Assembly: GCF_017565645.3 (NCBI RefSeq)
Contig: NZ_CP086136.1
Coordinates: 3,331,501 to 3,395,500 of the forward strand
Direction of reading: 5' to 3'
Origin: Bradyrhizobium barranii subsp. barranii
Lineage (GTDB): Bacteria > Pseudomonadota > Alphaproteobacteria > Rhizobiales > Xanthobacteraceae
DNA: 64,000 bases
The translations under genes were made by a program, and so were the position numbers. Below are positions 43,154 to 51,620 of the stretch, in pieces; the stretch's first letter is position 1, and each line of letters starts with the position of its first letter. Below the pieces are notes generated by a model. The model did not search any database. It saw only the letters and a program-made list of their open reading frames with translations, and had not been told where the DNA came from.

Positions 43154-43223
43154 AATGCCATGCCCCCTCTCTACAGTCATGAGGTGAGGGGGCCTCTCCG
43201 CGGCACTCGCGCCGGCATGCAGC

Positions 43224-44054
43224 CTAGTCCATGCCTTCATCGGGAATGTTCAATACGGTGCCACAAGCTTTGCAATGCACCGCGTCGACATCGTGGCGCT
43301 GCAGGGCGCAAACCGGACAGGGGAAGCGTACCTTGGAGGGCGCGAGCAGTGCCTTGGCGAGATTCAGGAAAAGGGTCACGCCAAAGATCATGATGACGAC
43401 GGTGATCAGGCGGCCGACGGTCCCGGGCAAGGTGATGTCGCCGAAGCCGGTTGTGGTCAGTGCGGTGACCGTGAAGTAGAGCGCGTCGGCATAGTTGGCG
43501 ATCTGGTGATTGTGGGATTTTTGGGTCTCGTAGACGATCCCCGTCATCACGAAAATGAACACGCCGAGGTTCACGACGGCAAAAACGACTTCCTCGTTTC
43601 GCCGGAAGAAGGGGCTGTCGACCCGGAGGCGCGCCACCATCTGGTAGTCGCGCAGCAGCCTCAGTGTTCGAAATGCGCGCAGGAAGCCGCCGGCCTCTCC
43701 GGCGAGCGGCGCAAGGAACGAGATGATGACGACGATGTCGGTCCAGGTCGAAAGCCGCGCCAGGTCATGCAGCGGCCGGCGGCTGATGATCATCCGTGCG
43801 GCGAAATCCGCAAGGATCAGCACGCCGAACACCACATCGAGCGACTCGACGGCCCTGTTGCGAGGCAGGAACGAGGTCGCGATGATGAACAGAACAGTGA
43901 CGACGTCCAGCGCGAGCAGGGCGTATCGGAATTTTATGCAGCCGAACGTGTCGCCTTCGTAAAGTTGCCGGATCCTGCCCTTCAGGGCCTCAAATGGGAC
44001 GGCGATGGCGTCGAGCGGCCCATGTCCCTTCGTACTGTTGCGATAAAATGCCAT
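43224..44054 (-). CDS. Voltage-gated-type potassium channel with C-terminal zinc ribbon
   Basis: The 276-residue protein has about five to six membrane helices. Helix 4 contains spaced Arg residues (FLRAFRTLRLLRDYQMVARLR), suggesting a voltage sensor. The pore loop carries the filter TTTGFGD, a TVGYGD variant. After the last helix a short tail ends in a treble-clef/zinc ribbon with CPVC and CKAC. This is a single-subunit 6TM channel that would form a tetramer in the inner membrane. It converges on the uronate dehydrogenase gene and is followed upstream by the transglutaminase gene on the same strand (32-bp gap), so they may be cotranscribed. Confidence 0.9.
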   Translation of the reverse strand: MAFYRNSTKGHGPLDAIAVPFEALKGRIRQLYEGDTFGCIKFRYALLALDVVTVLFIIATSFLPRNRAVESLDVVFGVLILADFAARMIISRRPLHDLARLSTWTDIVVIISFLAPLAGEAGGFLRAFRTLRLLRDYQMVARLRVDSPFFRRNEEVVFAVVNLGVFIFVMTGIVYETQKSHNHQIANYADALYFTVTALTTTGFGDITLPGTVGRLITVVIMIFGVTLFLNLAKALLAPSKVRFPCPVCALQRHDVDAVHCKACGTVLNIPDEGMD

Positions 44055-44085
44055 GGTCAGCGACCGCCGCGCCTATCCCGGTAGC

Positions 44086-44991
44086 CTACGCTTCCGAAGG
44101 ATCGAGCATTTCGCCGATCTTGTTGACGGCGACATTGATCGACATGCCCAAATAGTCGCCGGGATCGCCGAACCACGAGCCAGCCAACGGCACGGCCTGG
44201 CCCGGATGCCGCGCGATGGCCACCGGAATGAGGTCGAAGCCGGCGCTCAAACTGTTGGTTGGATCGTAATCCAGCCAGCCGGCGCCGGGCAGGAATACCT
44301 GCACCCATGCGTGGGTCGCGCCGGAGCCGGTCATGCCCACGGCGCCGCCATCGAGCGCCGCATCGTAGAGATAACCGCTGACGAAGCGTGCGGCAAAGCC
44401 GAGCCGGCGCAACGTCTCGATCATCAGCCAGGCGAAGTCCCGGCAGGTGCCCGATTTCGTGCGCAGCGTTTCGCCGGGTGACTGTGTGCCTTCGGCATCT
44501 CTGCCGCGATAGCTGAAGTCACTCCGAAACTTGCCGAGCATTCGGCGCAGCACGTCGGCGGTCTGATCCTGATCGCCGGCAACGAAGCTCTTGGTCCACG
44601 CCGCATGACTGCCGTCTGCATCGTCGGCATGCGGGCGCAGGTAACCGGCAAGGTCGGTCCATTCGTCCGGGGTGTACTGCACCGGGACCTCCTCGGCCCG
44701 GGGCTCCAGCGGAAATGTCTCCAGGCCTTTGACGCCGAAATAGACGCCACGAACCCTGAACGTGAATGTCAGCTCGCTGCCGGGTTCGCTGAAGTCCATC
44801 ACCGTGACGGCATTGGAGCGGGAGTCGGTGACCCAATGCACCTTTGACGGCAGGCTGGTAGCAGCGGACCAGCGAAGCAGCCGGGTCGAGGCGCCGCGCC
44901 GCGGCAGGAACATCGCCCGGTGCGTGCCGAACCTCACCGGCTTTGCATAGCGGTAGGTCGTGGTGTGCGTGATCTCGCCTATGATCGCCAT
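44086..44991 (-). CDS. Transglutaminase-like cysteine protease family protein
   Basis: The 301-residue protein has an N-terminal beta-sandwich (TTTYRYAKPVRFGTHRAMFLPR). A transglutaminase core follows with the catalytic triad Cys in KSGTCRDFAWLMIETLR, His in GATHAWVQVFLPG and Asp in WLDYDPTNS. No signal peptide is evident. Bacterial members of this class are mostly cytoplasmic peptidases or amidases of unknown substrate. The gene lies upstream of the ion channel gene on the same strand. Across its start lies the 186-bp region that holds the FNR/FixK-type site. Confidence 0.9.
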   Translation of the reverse strand: MAIIGEITHTTTYRYAKPVRFGTHRAMFLPRRGASTRLLRWSAATSLPSKVHWVTDSRSNAVTVMDFSEPGSELTFTFRVRGVYFGVKGLETFPLEPRAEEVPVQYTPDEWTDLAGYLRPHADDADGSHAAWTKSFVAGDQDQTADVLRRMLGKFRSDFSYRGRDAEGTQSPGETLRTKSGTCRDFAWLMIETLRRLGFAARFVSGYLYDAALDGGAVGMTGSGATHAWVQVFLPGAGWLDYDPTNSLSAGFDLIPVAIARHPGQAVPLAGSWFGDPGDYLGMSINVAVNKIGEMLDPSEA

Positions 44992-45082
44992 GCATCGATC
45001 CGCTTCGCATTGCGGGGCTCGTTGAGCACCTTCCGCACAAGAAAGAGCAGGGACCAGCTTTCGGCTCGGCCGCTGCTGCCCA

Positions 45083-45096
45083 TTGATCTAGATCAA
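45083..45096. promoter_or_regulatory. FNR/FixK-type box
   Basis: TTGATCTAGATCAA is a perfect 14-bp palindrome matching TTGAT-N4-ATCAA. Its centre is 88 bp before the GlsB/YeaQ start and 98 bp before the divergent transglutaminase start. If placed at -41.5 it would give a start near 45131 for the GlsB gene. FixK2 uses such boxes for low-oxygen control in Bradyrhizobium. Confidence 0.65.
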
Positions 45097-45177
45097 CGTC
45101 GTTCCCGGGATCGTCTGGCCCATCAAGCGATCACGCATTCCTTCAGACGTTGATGTGCAAACCGACCGAATGGAGCG

Positions 45178-45447
45178 ATGGACATGGGTATCCTTTGGAC
45201 GATCATCATTGGATTTATCGTCGGCGTGGTCGCGAAATTCATCATGCCCGGCGACAAATCCGAGCCCACGGGGTTCATCCTGACGACGGTTTTGGGGATC
45301 GTCGGTGCGTTCGTCGCGACGTGGCTCGGTCAGGCCGTGGGATGGTATAAGTTCGGGGAGGGCGCCGGCTTCATCGGCAGCGTGGTCGGCGCCATCATTC
45401 TCCTCTTCCTGTACGGGCTTGTTATGGGTCGTCAGGGCCGCGCCTGA
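45178..45447 (+). CDS. GlsB/YeaQ/YmgE-family stress membrane protein
   Basis: This small integral membrane protein of 89 residues has three helices and the family pattern (GFIVGVVAKFIMPGD, GFILTTVLGIVGAFVATWLG, GFIGSVVGAIILLFLYG). Met3 (MGIL) is an alternative start. The family was once called transglycosylase-associated and is induced by acid, osmotic or stationary stress in many bacteria; the molecular role is unknown. A perfect FNR/FixK-type palindrome lies upstream, which suggests oxygen-limited induction here. Confidence 0.92.
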   Translation: MDMGILWTIIIGFIVGVVAKFIMPGDKSEPTGFILTTVLGIVGAFVATWLGQAVGWYKFGEGAGFIGSVVGAIILLFLYGLVMGRQGRA

Positions 45448-45471
45448 TCGACCCGAATGATCTTGCTGCGC

Positions 45472-45897
45472 ATGAAAATCAAATTGTCAGTCGTCGCGAT
45501 GCTCGCGACGATCGTACCGGGAGTCATGTCAGGATCGGCGCGAGCCGCAGCCCTCAGCGATGCCGAGGCGACGTTCCTTGACCAGCTCGTCACCGCATCG
45601 GTGGTGCTGGAGCAGCGATGCGACGGTTACGAGGTCGACGGCGCCGGCGGCGTTCAACTCGGCGCCCGGCTTCTCGGCAGCCCTGAGGCGGCGATGGCCA
45701 TGATCGACGCCTATGCTGCAGCCATCAAGGCCCGCGACGGCGAGACCTACGATCCCGGTAAATTCCGCCCCGAGGTGCGTGAGGCGGCCGGCAAAACGTT
45801 CAGGCGCGTCCGGACGGACTTGATCAAGAACCCGACAAGGGGCTGCGCTGACTACGGCGATGCCAGCGTGGACCGCGGTTTGCTGAGGCGGTACTGA
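45472..45897 (+). CDS. Secreted hypothetical protein
   Basis: The ATG at 45472 starts a typical signal peptide (MKIKLSVVAMLATIVPGVMSGSARAAA); the frame also has a start at 45457. The mature part of about 115 residues is mostly helical. It has two Cys (QRCDGYEV and RGCADYG) that could form a disulfide, and LTDEAE-like helix LSDAEATFLDQLVTASVVLE at its start. No known domain is recognised. It lies 24 bp after the GlsB gene, so it may be expressed with it. Confidence 0.65.
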   Translation: MKIKLSVVAMLATIVPGVMSGSARAAALSDAEATFLDQLVTASVVLEQRCDGYEVDGAGGVQLGARLLGSPEAAMAMIDAYAAAIKARDGETYDPGKFRPEVREAAGKTFRRVRTDLIKNPTRGCADYGDASVDRGLLRRY

Positions 45898-46002
45898 ACG
45901 CGAACAAGCTCTGATTGAGAAGGACCTGTCACTCGCGTCATGCTATCGTCTGTTCCGGGACGTGCATTGCCGTCCCAGGCAACAAGAACAGGGAGGATGG
46001 CT

Positions 46003-46257
46003 ATGAAGACGTTAGCGATGTCAGCGTTGATCCTTGCTACCTTGTCGATCGCGCCGGTGAGCGCCGCACCGATCGGTCCCGCGGCTCACCTGAACCCAAA
46101 CCAAGGTCCGGGATGCTCGCTCTCCGGCGGCGCGGTTGCGAATTGCAAGAACGTCCTCAACTTCAAGTCCTACTACGAGTGCCGCAGTAACCGCATGGAG
46201 CGAGGCTGGACGGGCGTTGAGAGCGGCTACTACTGCCGGGCTCTCGACCTCAAATAA
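46003..46257 (+). CDS. Small secreted Cys-containing protein
   Basis: The ATG at 46003 has a perfect GGGAGG ribosome site and starts a signal peptide (MKTLAMSALILATLSIAPVSAAP). The mature part is about 62 residues. It has four Cys (GCSLSGGAVANCKN, YYECRS, YYCRALDLK) that could form two disulfides. I do not recognise a family. A strong hairpin terminator follows at 46284-46312. Confidence 0.65.
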   Translation: MKTLAMSALILATLSIAPVSAAPIGPAAHLNPNQGPGCSLSGGAVANCKNVLNFKSYYECRSNRMERGWTGVESGYYCRALDLK

Positions 46258-46283
46258 GAGCGCGGGTCAGTTCAGAATTTTGG

Positions 46284-46312
46284 GAGGCCGCCTGCGTTGG
46301 CGGCCTCTTCTA
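46284..46312 (+). terminator. Terminator hairpin, possibly bidirectional
   Basis: GAGGCCGCC-TGCGTT-GGCGGCCTC is a perfect 9-bp stem followed by TTCT on the plus strand. On the other strand the hairpin is followed by CCCAAAATTC. It sits between the secreted protein gene and the convergent EF-G-like gene. Confidence 0.75.
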
Positions 46313-46324
46313 TCGCGATGAGTG

Positions 46325-47224
46325 TCAGGCACGCATCCCGATCGCCGGACGAAATGGCGGGCCGTCCCAGGGCTGCGGTGCGGCGGCATAGCGGTCGAAG
46401 CGCATTGTGTGGCTGGCGAGCCCCTGGCTCAACACGCGCAGGCTGTTCGCATAGCCGAACATCGCTATGAGCGGTACCGTCGCATCGATCGCGACCGTGT
46501 CATCGTCGACGACCCTGGAGTGGGCGGTCCCACGCCGTGATGTCAGGTCGTCAACGATCGATTGTGCGAACGGCGTCGGTGTCACCACTTCGACCTTCAT
46601 GATCGGCTCAAGCAAGACCGATTCTGCCGTTTGCAGCGCCCTGCGGAACGCGGCATTAGCCGCGATCTCGAAGGCGAGCGGTGAAGAATCGACGTCGTGA
46701 TACTTGCCGTCGATCAGCTGGACCCTGACGTTCACCACCGGAAAGCCCGCAATCACGCCGCAGGCCAGTACGCTTTCGAGCCCTTTCTCGATCCCGGGCA
46801 TATATTTGTTCGGTAGCGCATCCACACCAGTCTTGCGTTCAAGCTGGTATCCCGTGCCAGGCTCATTCGGCTCGATGGCAAGCTTGACGGCGGCAAACTC
46901 CCCCTTGGGCCCGTAGATCTTTTTGTGAGTGTATTCCGCCTCCGCACGTTTGGTCGGATGCTCGAGAAATGCCACCTGCAGGGCACCAATATTGACGGCT
47001 ATTCCAGAGGTCCGGTTGAGGGCGTCGATCGCGCTCTCGATGTGGGTTTCGCTCGTTCCCTTCAGGATGATCTGAGCAGAGTCTTGATCGACCGACACGG
47101 CGAGCGCTCCGTCCTTGGCGGTGAGCTTCAAGAGCGCAGCAACGAGCTTCTCATGATCGGCCCTGGACTTCGCTTCGATGGCGACGTCAACAAGCAGGGG
47201 TGGCGTGCTCACATCATGCGGCAT
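46325..47224 (-). CDS. EF-G-like protein lacking the GTPase domain
   Basis: The 299 residues align by eye with only the C-terminal half of elongation factor G. Residues 10-85 resemble domain III (LTAKDGALAVSVDQDSAQII, GTSETHIESAIDAL). Residues 90-215 match domain IV, with PVVNVRVQLIDGKYHDVDSS and LAFEIAANAAFRRAL. Residues 215-285 match domain V (LLEPIMKVEVVTP, DDLTSRRGTAHS, MFGYANSLRVLSQGLASHTM). Domains I (G domain) and II are absent. The frame is intact and has its own start, so it is not simply a pseudogene fragment. Domain IV is the part of EF-G that reaches the decoding site, so a ribosome-binding role without GTP hydrolysis is conceivable; function is unknown. Confidence 0.85.
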   Translation of the reverse strand: MPHDVSTPPLLVDVAIEAKSRADHEKLVAALLKLTAKDGALAVSVDQDSAQIILKGTSETHIESAIDALNRTSGIAVNIGALQVAFLEHPTKRAEAEYTHKKIYGPKGEFAAVKLAIEPNEPGTGYQLERKTGVDALPNKYMPGIEKGLESVLACGVIAGFPVVNVRVQLIDGKYHDVDSSPLAFEIAANAAFRRALQTAESVLLEPIMKVEVVTPTPFAQSIVDDLTSRRGTAHSRVVDDDTVAIDATVPLIAMFGYANSLRVLSQGLASHTMRFDRYAAAPQPWDGPPFRPAIGMRA

Positions 47225-47256
47225 TGTAAGACCTGTAGCGTTGCCTTGGTCTAGCG

Positions 47257-47937
47257 TCAGCTCTCCTCACCCGCAATCCTCGCCAGATAATCCGACTTGC
47301 TGAACTGCATGTGATCCACACACAGCTGCGCCAGCGCCCAGCTGTCGCGGCCCTTCAACAGCTCGATCATCAGCTCGTGCTGGCGCCGCGATTGCGCAAG
47401 TCCCTCGCGGTCGGCGAGGTTCTTGGCGCGCATCGGCAGCGTCAGGCTCATGTAGTCCTGGAGCGAGCGGACGAGATAGGGATTGCCGCAGGCCGAGAAC
47501 AGCGCGAGGTGAAAGGCGTCGTTGGCCTCGTGAATGCCGCGCAAATCCTGCACGTCTGCCCTCGCGCAATATTGCCGTTGCAGCCCAGTCAGCTCGTCGA
47601 TCAGGGCTTGCGGTGCAGGCAGGGGGATCATCAGCGCGGCCTGTCGCGTCAGCATCTCGCGGACCTCGTAGATCTGCCGGACTTCCTCGGCCGAGTAGAA
47701 CCGCACGGTGGCGCCGACGTTCTTCTCGCGGCGGACGATGCCGCGGCGCTCCGCATCCACCAGCGCCTGGCGCACGAAGTGCCGGGAGGTGCCGTAGCGC
47801 GACATCAGCGCGTCCTCGGTGAGGCGCGCACCCGGCGGCAGGCGGCCGAAGATGATGTCCTCTTCCAGCCGCGCGACGACGTCGTCCGGATCGTCGCGCC
47901 GGACCGGCATGGCGTCTTCGGTGCGAATGTCGGACAT
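47257..47937 (-). CDS. GntR-family regulator (FadR/FCD subfamily)
   Basis: From the ATG at 47937 (MSDIRTED) the protein has 226 residues; the frame opens at 47955. A winged HTH at residues 15-80 (ARLEEDIIFGRLPPGARLTE, LMSRYGTSRHFVRQALVDAE) is followed by an FCD ligand domain with the metal-binding Asp/His pattern (EANDAFHLALFSACGNPYL, RRQHELMIELLKGRD). It is divergent from the dehydratase-TRAP operon. Two inverted ATTGTCAATAA sites in the shared intergenic region are its likely operators. Such regulators usually repress sugar-acid or carboxylate use until the substrate binds. Confidence 0.93.
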   Translation of the reverse strand: MSDIRTEDAMPVRRDDPDDVVARLEEDIIFGRLPPGARLTEDALMSRYGTSRHFVRQALVDAERRGIVRREKNVGATVRFYSAEEVRQIYEVREMLTRQAALMIPLPAPQALIDELTGLQRQYCARADVQDLRGIHEANDAFHLALFSACGNPYLVRSLQDYMSLTLPMRAKNLADREGLAQSRRQHELMIELLKGRDSWALAQLCVDHMQFSKSDYLARIAGEES

Positions 47938-47990
47938 GCCCTCAGCCTCCGGCATCTGCCGGTTCGTCTTGTGGAGCAGGGCGAGGCCGG

Positions 47991-48066
47991 ATTGTCAATA
48001 ATTTGTGTCCGCAGGCAGCGTCTGGAGCCAGAGAGCGCGGCGATCCGGCCCAATCTTATTGACAAT
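47991..48066. promoter_or_regulatory. Paired inverted operator sites between gntR and the dehydratase gene
   Basis: ATTGTCAATAA (47991-48001) and its exact reverse complement TTATTGACAAT (48056-48066) face each other 54 bp apart. One is near the GntR promoter and the other near the promoter of the divergent dehydratase operon. The sequence class is that of FCD-type GntR operators. Confidence 0.6.
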
Positions 48067-48109
48067 CAGGGGGCAGGCTGTAGCACAATGGCAAGCGAGA
48101 AGGAGCGGC

Positions 48110-49831
48110 ATGATGACGAGTGGTTTGCGCAAGGGTCTGACGAGCTATGGCGATGCCGGCTTCTCGCTGTTCCTGCGCAAGGCGTTCATCAAGGCCATGG
48201 GCTATTCCGACGACGCGCTGGAGCGCCCGATCGTCGGCATCACCAACACCTATAGCGACTACAATCCCTGCCACGGCAACGTCCCGCAGATCATCGAGGC
48301 CGCCAAGCGCGGCGTGATGCTGTCGGGCGCGATGCCGTTCGTGTTTCCGACCATCTCGATCGCCGAGAGCTTTGCGCATCCGACCTCGATGTATCTGCGC
48401 AATCTGATGGCGATGGACACCGAGGAGATGATCCGGGCCCAGCCGATGGATTCGGTGATCGTGATCGGCGGCTGCGACAAGACCCTTCCTGCGCAGGTCA
48501 TGGCCGCGATCAGCGCCGATTTGCCGACCGTGGTCATTCCCGTCGGTCCGATGGTGGTCGGCCATCACAAGGGCGAGGTGCTCGGTGCCTGCACCGATTG
48601 CCGCCGTCTCTGGGGCAAGTATCGCGCCGGCGAAATGGATGATGCCGAGATCGAAGCGGTCAATGGCCGCCTCGCGCCGTCGGTCGGCACCTGCATGGTG
48701 ATGGGCACGGCGTCGACCATGGCCTGCATGATCGAAGCCATGGGCCTGTCGCTGCCGATGAGCGCGACGATTCCCGCGCCGCATGCCGAACGCTTTCGTC
48801 TGGCCGAAGCGAGCGGCAGGGTTGCCGCCGAGATGGCCAAGGCCAAGGGGCCGAAGCCGAGCGAATTGCTGACGCCGGCTTCGTTCAGGAATGCGCAGGT
48901 CGTGCTCCAGGCGATCGGCGGCTCGACCAACGGCCTGATCCATCTGACGGCGATGGCGCATCGCTCGCCCCACCGCCTCGATCTCGAGGTGTTCGACCAG
49001 ATTGGCCGCGAAGTGCCGGTGCTGGTCGACCTCAAGCCGTCGGGCGAGCACTACATGGAGCATTTCCACCACGCCGGTGGCGTGCCGAAATTGCTGGCGC
49101 AACTCGGCGATCTCGTCGATCTCGACGCGAAGACCATCAGCGGCCAGACGCTGCGCGATGTCGTCGCGAATGCGGAGGACGTGCCGGGGCAGGATGCGAT
49201 CCGTCCGCGCGACAATCCAATCAAGAAGGAAGGCGGCCTTGCCGTCCTGCACGGCAATCTTGCCCCGCGCGGTGCCGTCATCAAGCAGTCGGCCGCGAGC
49301 CCCAAGCTGTTGCAGCACACCGGGCGCGCGGTGGTGTTCGAATCCGTCGAGGACATGACCTTGCGGGTCGACCATCCCGATCTCGACGTGAACTCCGACG
49401 ACGTGCTGGTGCTGCGCAACGCCGGCCCCAAGGGCGCGCCCGGCATGCCGGAGGCGGGTTATCTGCCGATCCCGAAGAAGCTCGCGCGCGGCGGCACCAA
49501 GGATATGGTGCGCATTTCGGATGCGCGCATGAGCGGCACCGCGTTCGGCACCATCGTGCTTCACATCACGCCGGAATCCGCTGTCGGCGGACCGCTCGCG
49601 CTGGTAAAGAACGGCGACATGATCCGGCTGGATGTTGCCAAGCGCAGCATCGAGCTGCTGGTCGATGCCGCCGAGCTGGAGCGTCGGCGCGCCGCATTGA
49701 AGCCGGCCGCAGCACCCGATGAGGCGCGGCGCGGCTACGCCTGGCTGTTCAACGAGACCATCATGCAGGCCGACGAGGGCTGCGACTTCGATTTCATGCA
49801 GAGGACTGGGAAGCAGACTGAGAAGGGGTGA
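48110..49831 (+). CDS. IlvD/Edd-family dehydratase (sugar-acid dehydratase candidate)
   Basis: The ATG pair at 48110/48113 follows AAGGAG and gives about 573 residues. Fe-S cluster ligands are visible: Cys in YNPCHGNV, GGCDKTLPAQ and the Cys region PSVGTCMVMGTAST. The C-terminal swivel domain carries the catalytic Ser region ARMSGTAFG. The family includes branched-chain dihydroxyacid dehydratase and sugar-acid dehydratases for arabonate, xylonate and galactonate. The GntR regulator and TRAP transporter around it favour a sugar-acid or hydroxyacid dehydratase over amino acid biosynthesis. Confidence 0.9.
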   Translation: MMTSGLRKGLTSYGDAGFSLFLRKAFIKAMGYSDDALERPIVGITNTYSDYNPCHGNVPQIIEAAKRGVMLSGAMPFVFPTISIAESFAHPTSMYLRNLMAMDTEEMIRAQPMDSVIVIGGCDKTLPAQVMAAISADLPTVVIPVGPMVVGHHKGEVLGACTDCRRLWGKYRAGEMDDAEIEAVNGRLAPSVGTCMVMGTASTMACMIEAMGLSLPMSATIPAPHAERFRLAEASGRVAAEMAKAKGPKPSELLTPASFRNAQVVLQAIGGSTNGLIHLTAMAHRSPHRLDLEVFDQIGREVPVLVDLKPSGEHYMEHFHHAGGVPKLLAQLGDLVDLDAKTISGQTLRDVVANAEDVPGQDAIRPRDNPIKKEGGLAVLHGNLAPRGAVIKQSAASPKLLQHTGRAVVFESVEDMTLRVDHPDLDVNSDDVLVLRNAGPKGAPGMPEAGYLPIPKKLARGGTKDMVRISDARMSGTAFGTIVLHITPESAVGGPLALVKNGDMIRLDVAKRSIELLVDAAELERRRAALKPAAAPDEARRGYAWLFNETIMQADEGCDFDFMQRTGKQTEKG

Positions 49832-49892
49832 CGAACCACCCGAACGAGCGCTCAGACCGCACAAGCGGCGGGCGATAAAACAGGGGGAAACG

Positions 49893-50888
49893 ATGATTGC
49901 ACGATCCATGCGTGGGTTGGTGGCCATGGCCGCCGTACTTTTCGTCACCGGGGCCGGGGCACAGGAGGTGAAGCATTATCGCTTTGCCTACGATCAGCCG
50001 CGCAACACCGGCTATTCCATCGCGGGCGACCTCTTTGCCGACAAGCTCAAGGAATTGAGCAAGGGCACCATGATCATCGATCAGTATCCGGGCGCGCAGC
50101 TCGGGCAGGAGCCGCAGGTGCTCCAGCACGTGAAGGCCGGCGACATCGAATTCGCCATCATCTCCTCGGCCAACACCGCGACGATCTCCCCGCAGGCCGG
50201 CGTGATGTCGCTGCACTTCCTGTTCCGCGACGAGAACCACGTGGTCAAGGGGCTGGCCGATCCCCGCGTGTTCGAAGCGCTCAAGACCATGATCGATGAG
50301 ACCACGCAGGGCCTGCACGTGATTGCGACCGGTTCGCAGGGTGTGCGCCATATGTACTCCAAGAAGGAGATCCACAATGTCGGCGACATCAAGGGGCTGA
50401 AGATCCGCGTCCAGGCGACCGCGACCGAGGACATGATGTTCCCGGCCTACGGCGCTCAGACCGTGCACATGCCGTTCGGCAGCGTCTACACGAGCTTGCA
50501 AACCGGGGTCGTCGACGTCGCCGAGAACAGCATCAACGTCTACCTCGTCAACAAGCACTACGAGGTCGCCCCGGTCCTCAACATCACCGAGCACGAGGCC
50601 AACAACGCGCTGGTGTTCGTCTCCGACAAGCTCTGGCAGAGCCTGTCGGCGGAGCAGAAGGGGTGGGTGCAGGCGGCGGCCAACGAGGTCAGCACGAAAG
50701 AGCCGCAGAAGGCGTTCGACCTCGAGCGCACCGCGGCCGACAAGCTGAAGAAGATGGGCGTGAAGATCGTCGACAACGTCGACAAGAAGAGCTTCACGGT
50801 GATCGCCGATCCCTATCTCGACAAGCTCGCCAAGGAGCTCGGCCCGCATGCCGAGAAGATCAAGAATTTGATCCGGTCGGTGAACTAG
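49893..50888 (+). CDS. TRAP transporter substrate-binding protein (DctP family)
   Basis: The ATG at 49893 follows AGGGGGAAA and gives 331 residues. It has a signal peptide (MRGLVAMAAVLFVTGAGA, cleavage before QEV). DctP-type features are LFADKLKELSKGTMIIDQYPGAQLGQEPQVLQ, IKGLKIRVQATATE (with the conserved carboxylate-binding Arg) and GVVDVAENSINVY. It captures a carboxylate in the periplasm for the DctQM permease encoded next. It lies 61 bp after the dehydratase gene in the same operon. Confidence 0.94.
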   Translation: MIARSMRGLVAMAAVLFVTGAGAQEVKHYRFAYDQPRNTGYSIAGDLFADKLKELSKGTMIIDQYPGAQLGQEPQVLQHVKAGDIEFAIISSANTATISPQAGVMSLHFLFRDENHVVKGLADPRVFEALKTMIDETTQGLHVIATGSQGVRHMYSKKEIHNVGDIKGLKIRVQATATEDMMFPAYGAQTVHMPFGSVYTSLQTGVVDVAENSINVYLVNKHYEVAPVLNITEHEANNALVFVSDKLWQSLSAEQKGWVQAAANEVSTKEPQKAFDLERTAADKLKKMGVKIVDNVDKKSFTVIADPYLDKLAKELGPHAEKIKNLIRSVN

Positions 50889-50900
50889 TTACAGCAAAGT

Positions 50901-51019
50901 CGTCATGCCCGGGCAGAAGCGCGAAGCGCGCCTTCGCGCCAGATGTCCCGGGCATCTACGTTCTTCCTTCGAGCCCGCACCAAGTGCGTGGATGGCCGGG
51001 ACAAGCCCGGCCATGACGG
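50901..51019. repeat. Dispersed palindromic repeat, family D
   Basis: CGTCATGCCCGGGC...GATGTCCCGGGCAT and CGTGGATGGCCGGGACAAGCCCGGCCATGACGG-type arms make a composite palindrome inside the TRAP operon, between the binding protein and DctQ genes. It may form a transcript structure that separates their expression levels. Confidence 0.75.
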
Positions 51020-51041
51020 AAAGCTGCAGCCGGGAGCAACA

Positions 51042-51620
51042 ATGCCCATCGCCGACAAACTGCTCGTTCAACGCCAGCGTCACCTCAAGTGGCGCTGGCT
51101 CGACTGGCTCGAGCTTGCGCTGATGATCCTCTGCGGCGTGCTCTGCTTCGGCTTCTCGCTGTCGGTCACCGCCGACATCGTCACTCGCACCATCGGCCAC
51201 CCCTGGCTGTGGCTTCAGGAAGTCACCTCGACGCTGTTCATCTATGCGATCTTCGTCGGGACCGCGGTCGCGACCCGGCGCAACGATCACCTCTATCTCA
51301 CGGCGATCTCCGAAGCAATGCACGGCACGGCGCGGCTGATCGTCGAAGTGATCATTCGTCTCGTCGTGCTCGGCGTCGCCTTCTGCCTGATCTGGTACGG
51401 CTATCAGAACTATCTCCGCGGCTTCGGCAGCTTTCGCTTGCCGTCTGGCACTCCGATCGCCTCGCTCTATGCGATCATCCCGCTGTCCGGCGTGCTGATC
51501 GGCCTGTTCACCATCGAGCAGCTCGTCAACGGCTTGCGCAACGGCTTTGACCATCACGAGCCGCCCGAAGAGGACGGAGCGCCCGTCATCACGGACGTGC
51601 AGATGAGGGCGCAGCCGTGA
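51042..51620 (+). CDS. TRAP transporter small permease (DctQ family)
   Basis: The ATG at 51042 follows CGGGAG, giving 192 residues; the longer frame back to 50943 runs into the repeat. Four membrane helices and the DctQ pattern are present (GFSLSVTADIVTRTIGHPWLWLQEV, LFIYAIFVGTAVATRRNDHLYL). It partners DctM in the inner membrane. Its stop overlaps the DctM start (GTGA), so the two are translationally coupled. Confidence 0.93.
   Translation: MPIADKLLVQRQRHLKWRWLDWLELALMILCGVLCFGFSLSVTADIVTRTIGHPWLWLQEVTSTLFIYAIFVGTAVATRRNDHLYLTAISEAMHGTARLIVEVIIRLVVLGVAFCLIWYGYQNYLRGFGSFRLPSGTPIASLYAIIPLSGVLIGLFTIEQLVNGLRNGFDHHEPPEEDGAPVITDVQMRAQP

Noticed and set aside
48056..49948. 630-residue minus-strand frame opposite the dehydratase gene
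   Set aside because: Shadow of the IlvD/Edd gene; His/Arg-rich composition and no family motif.
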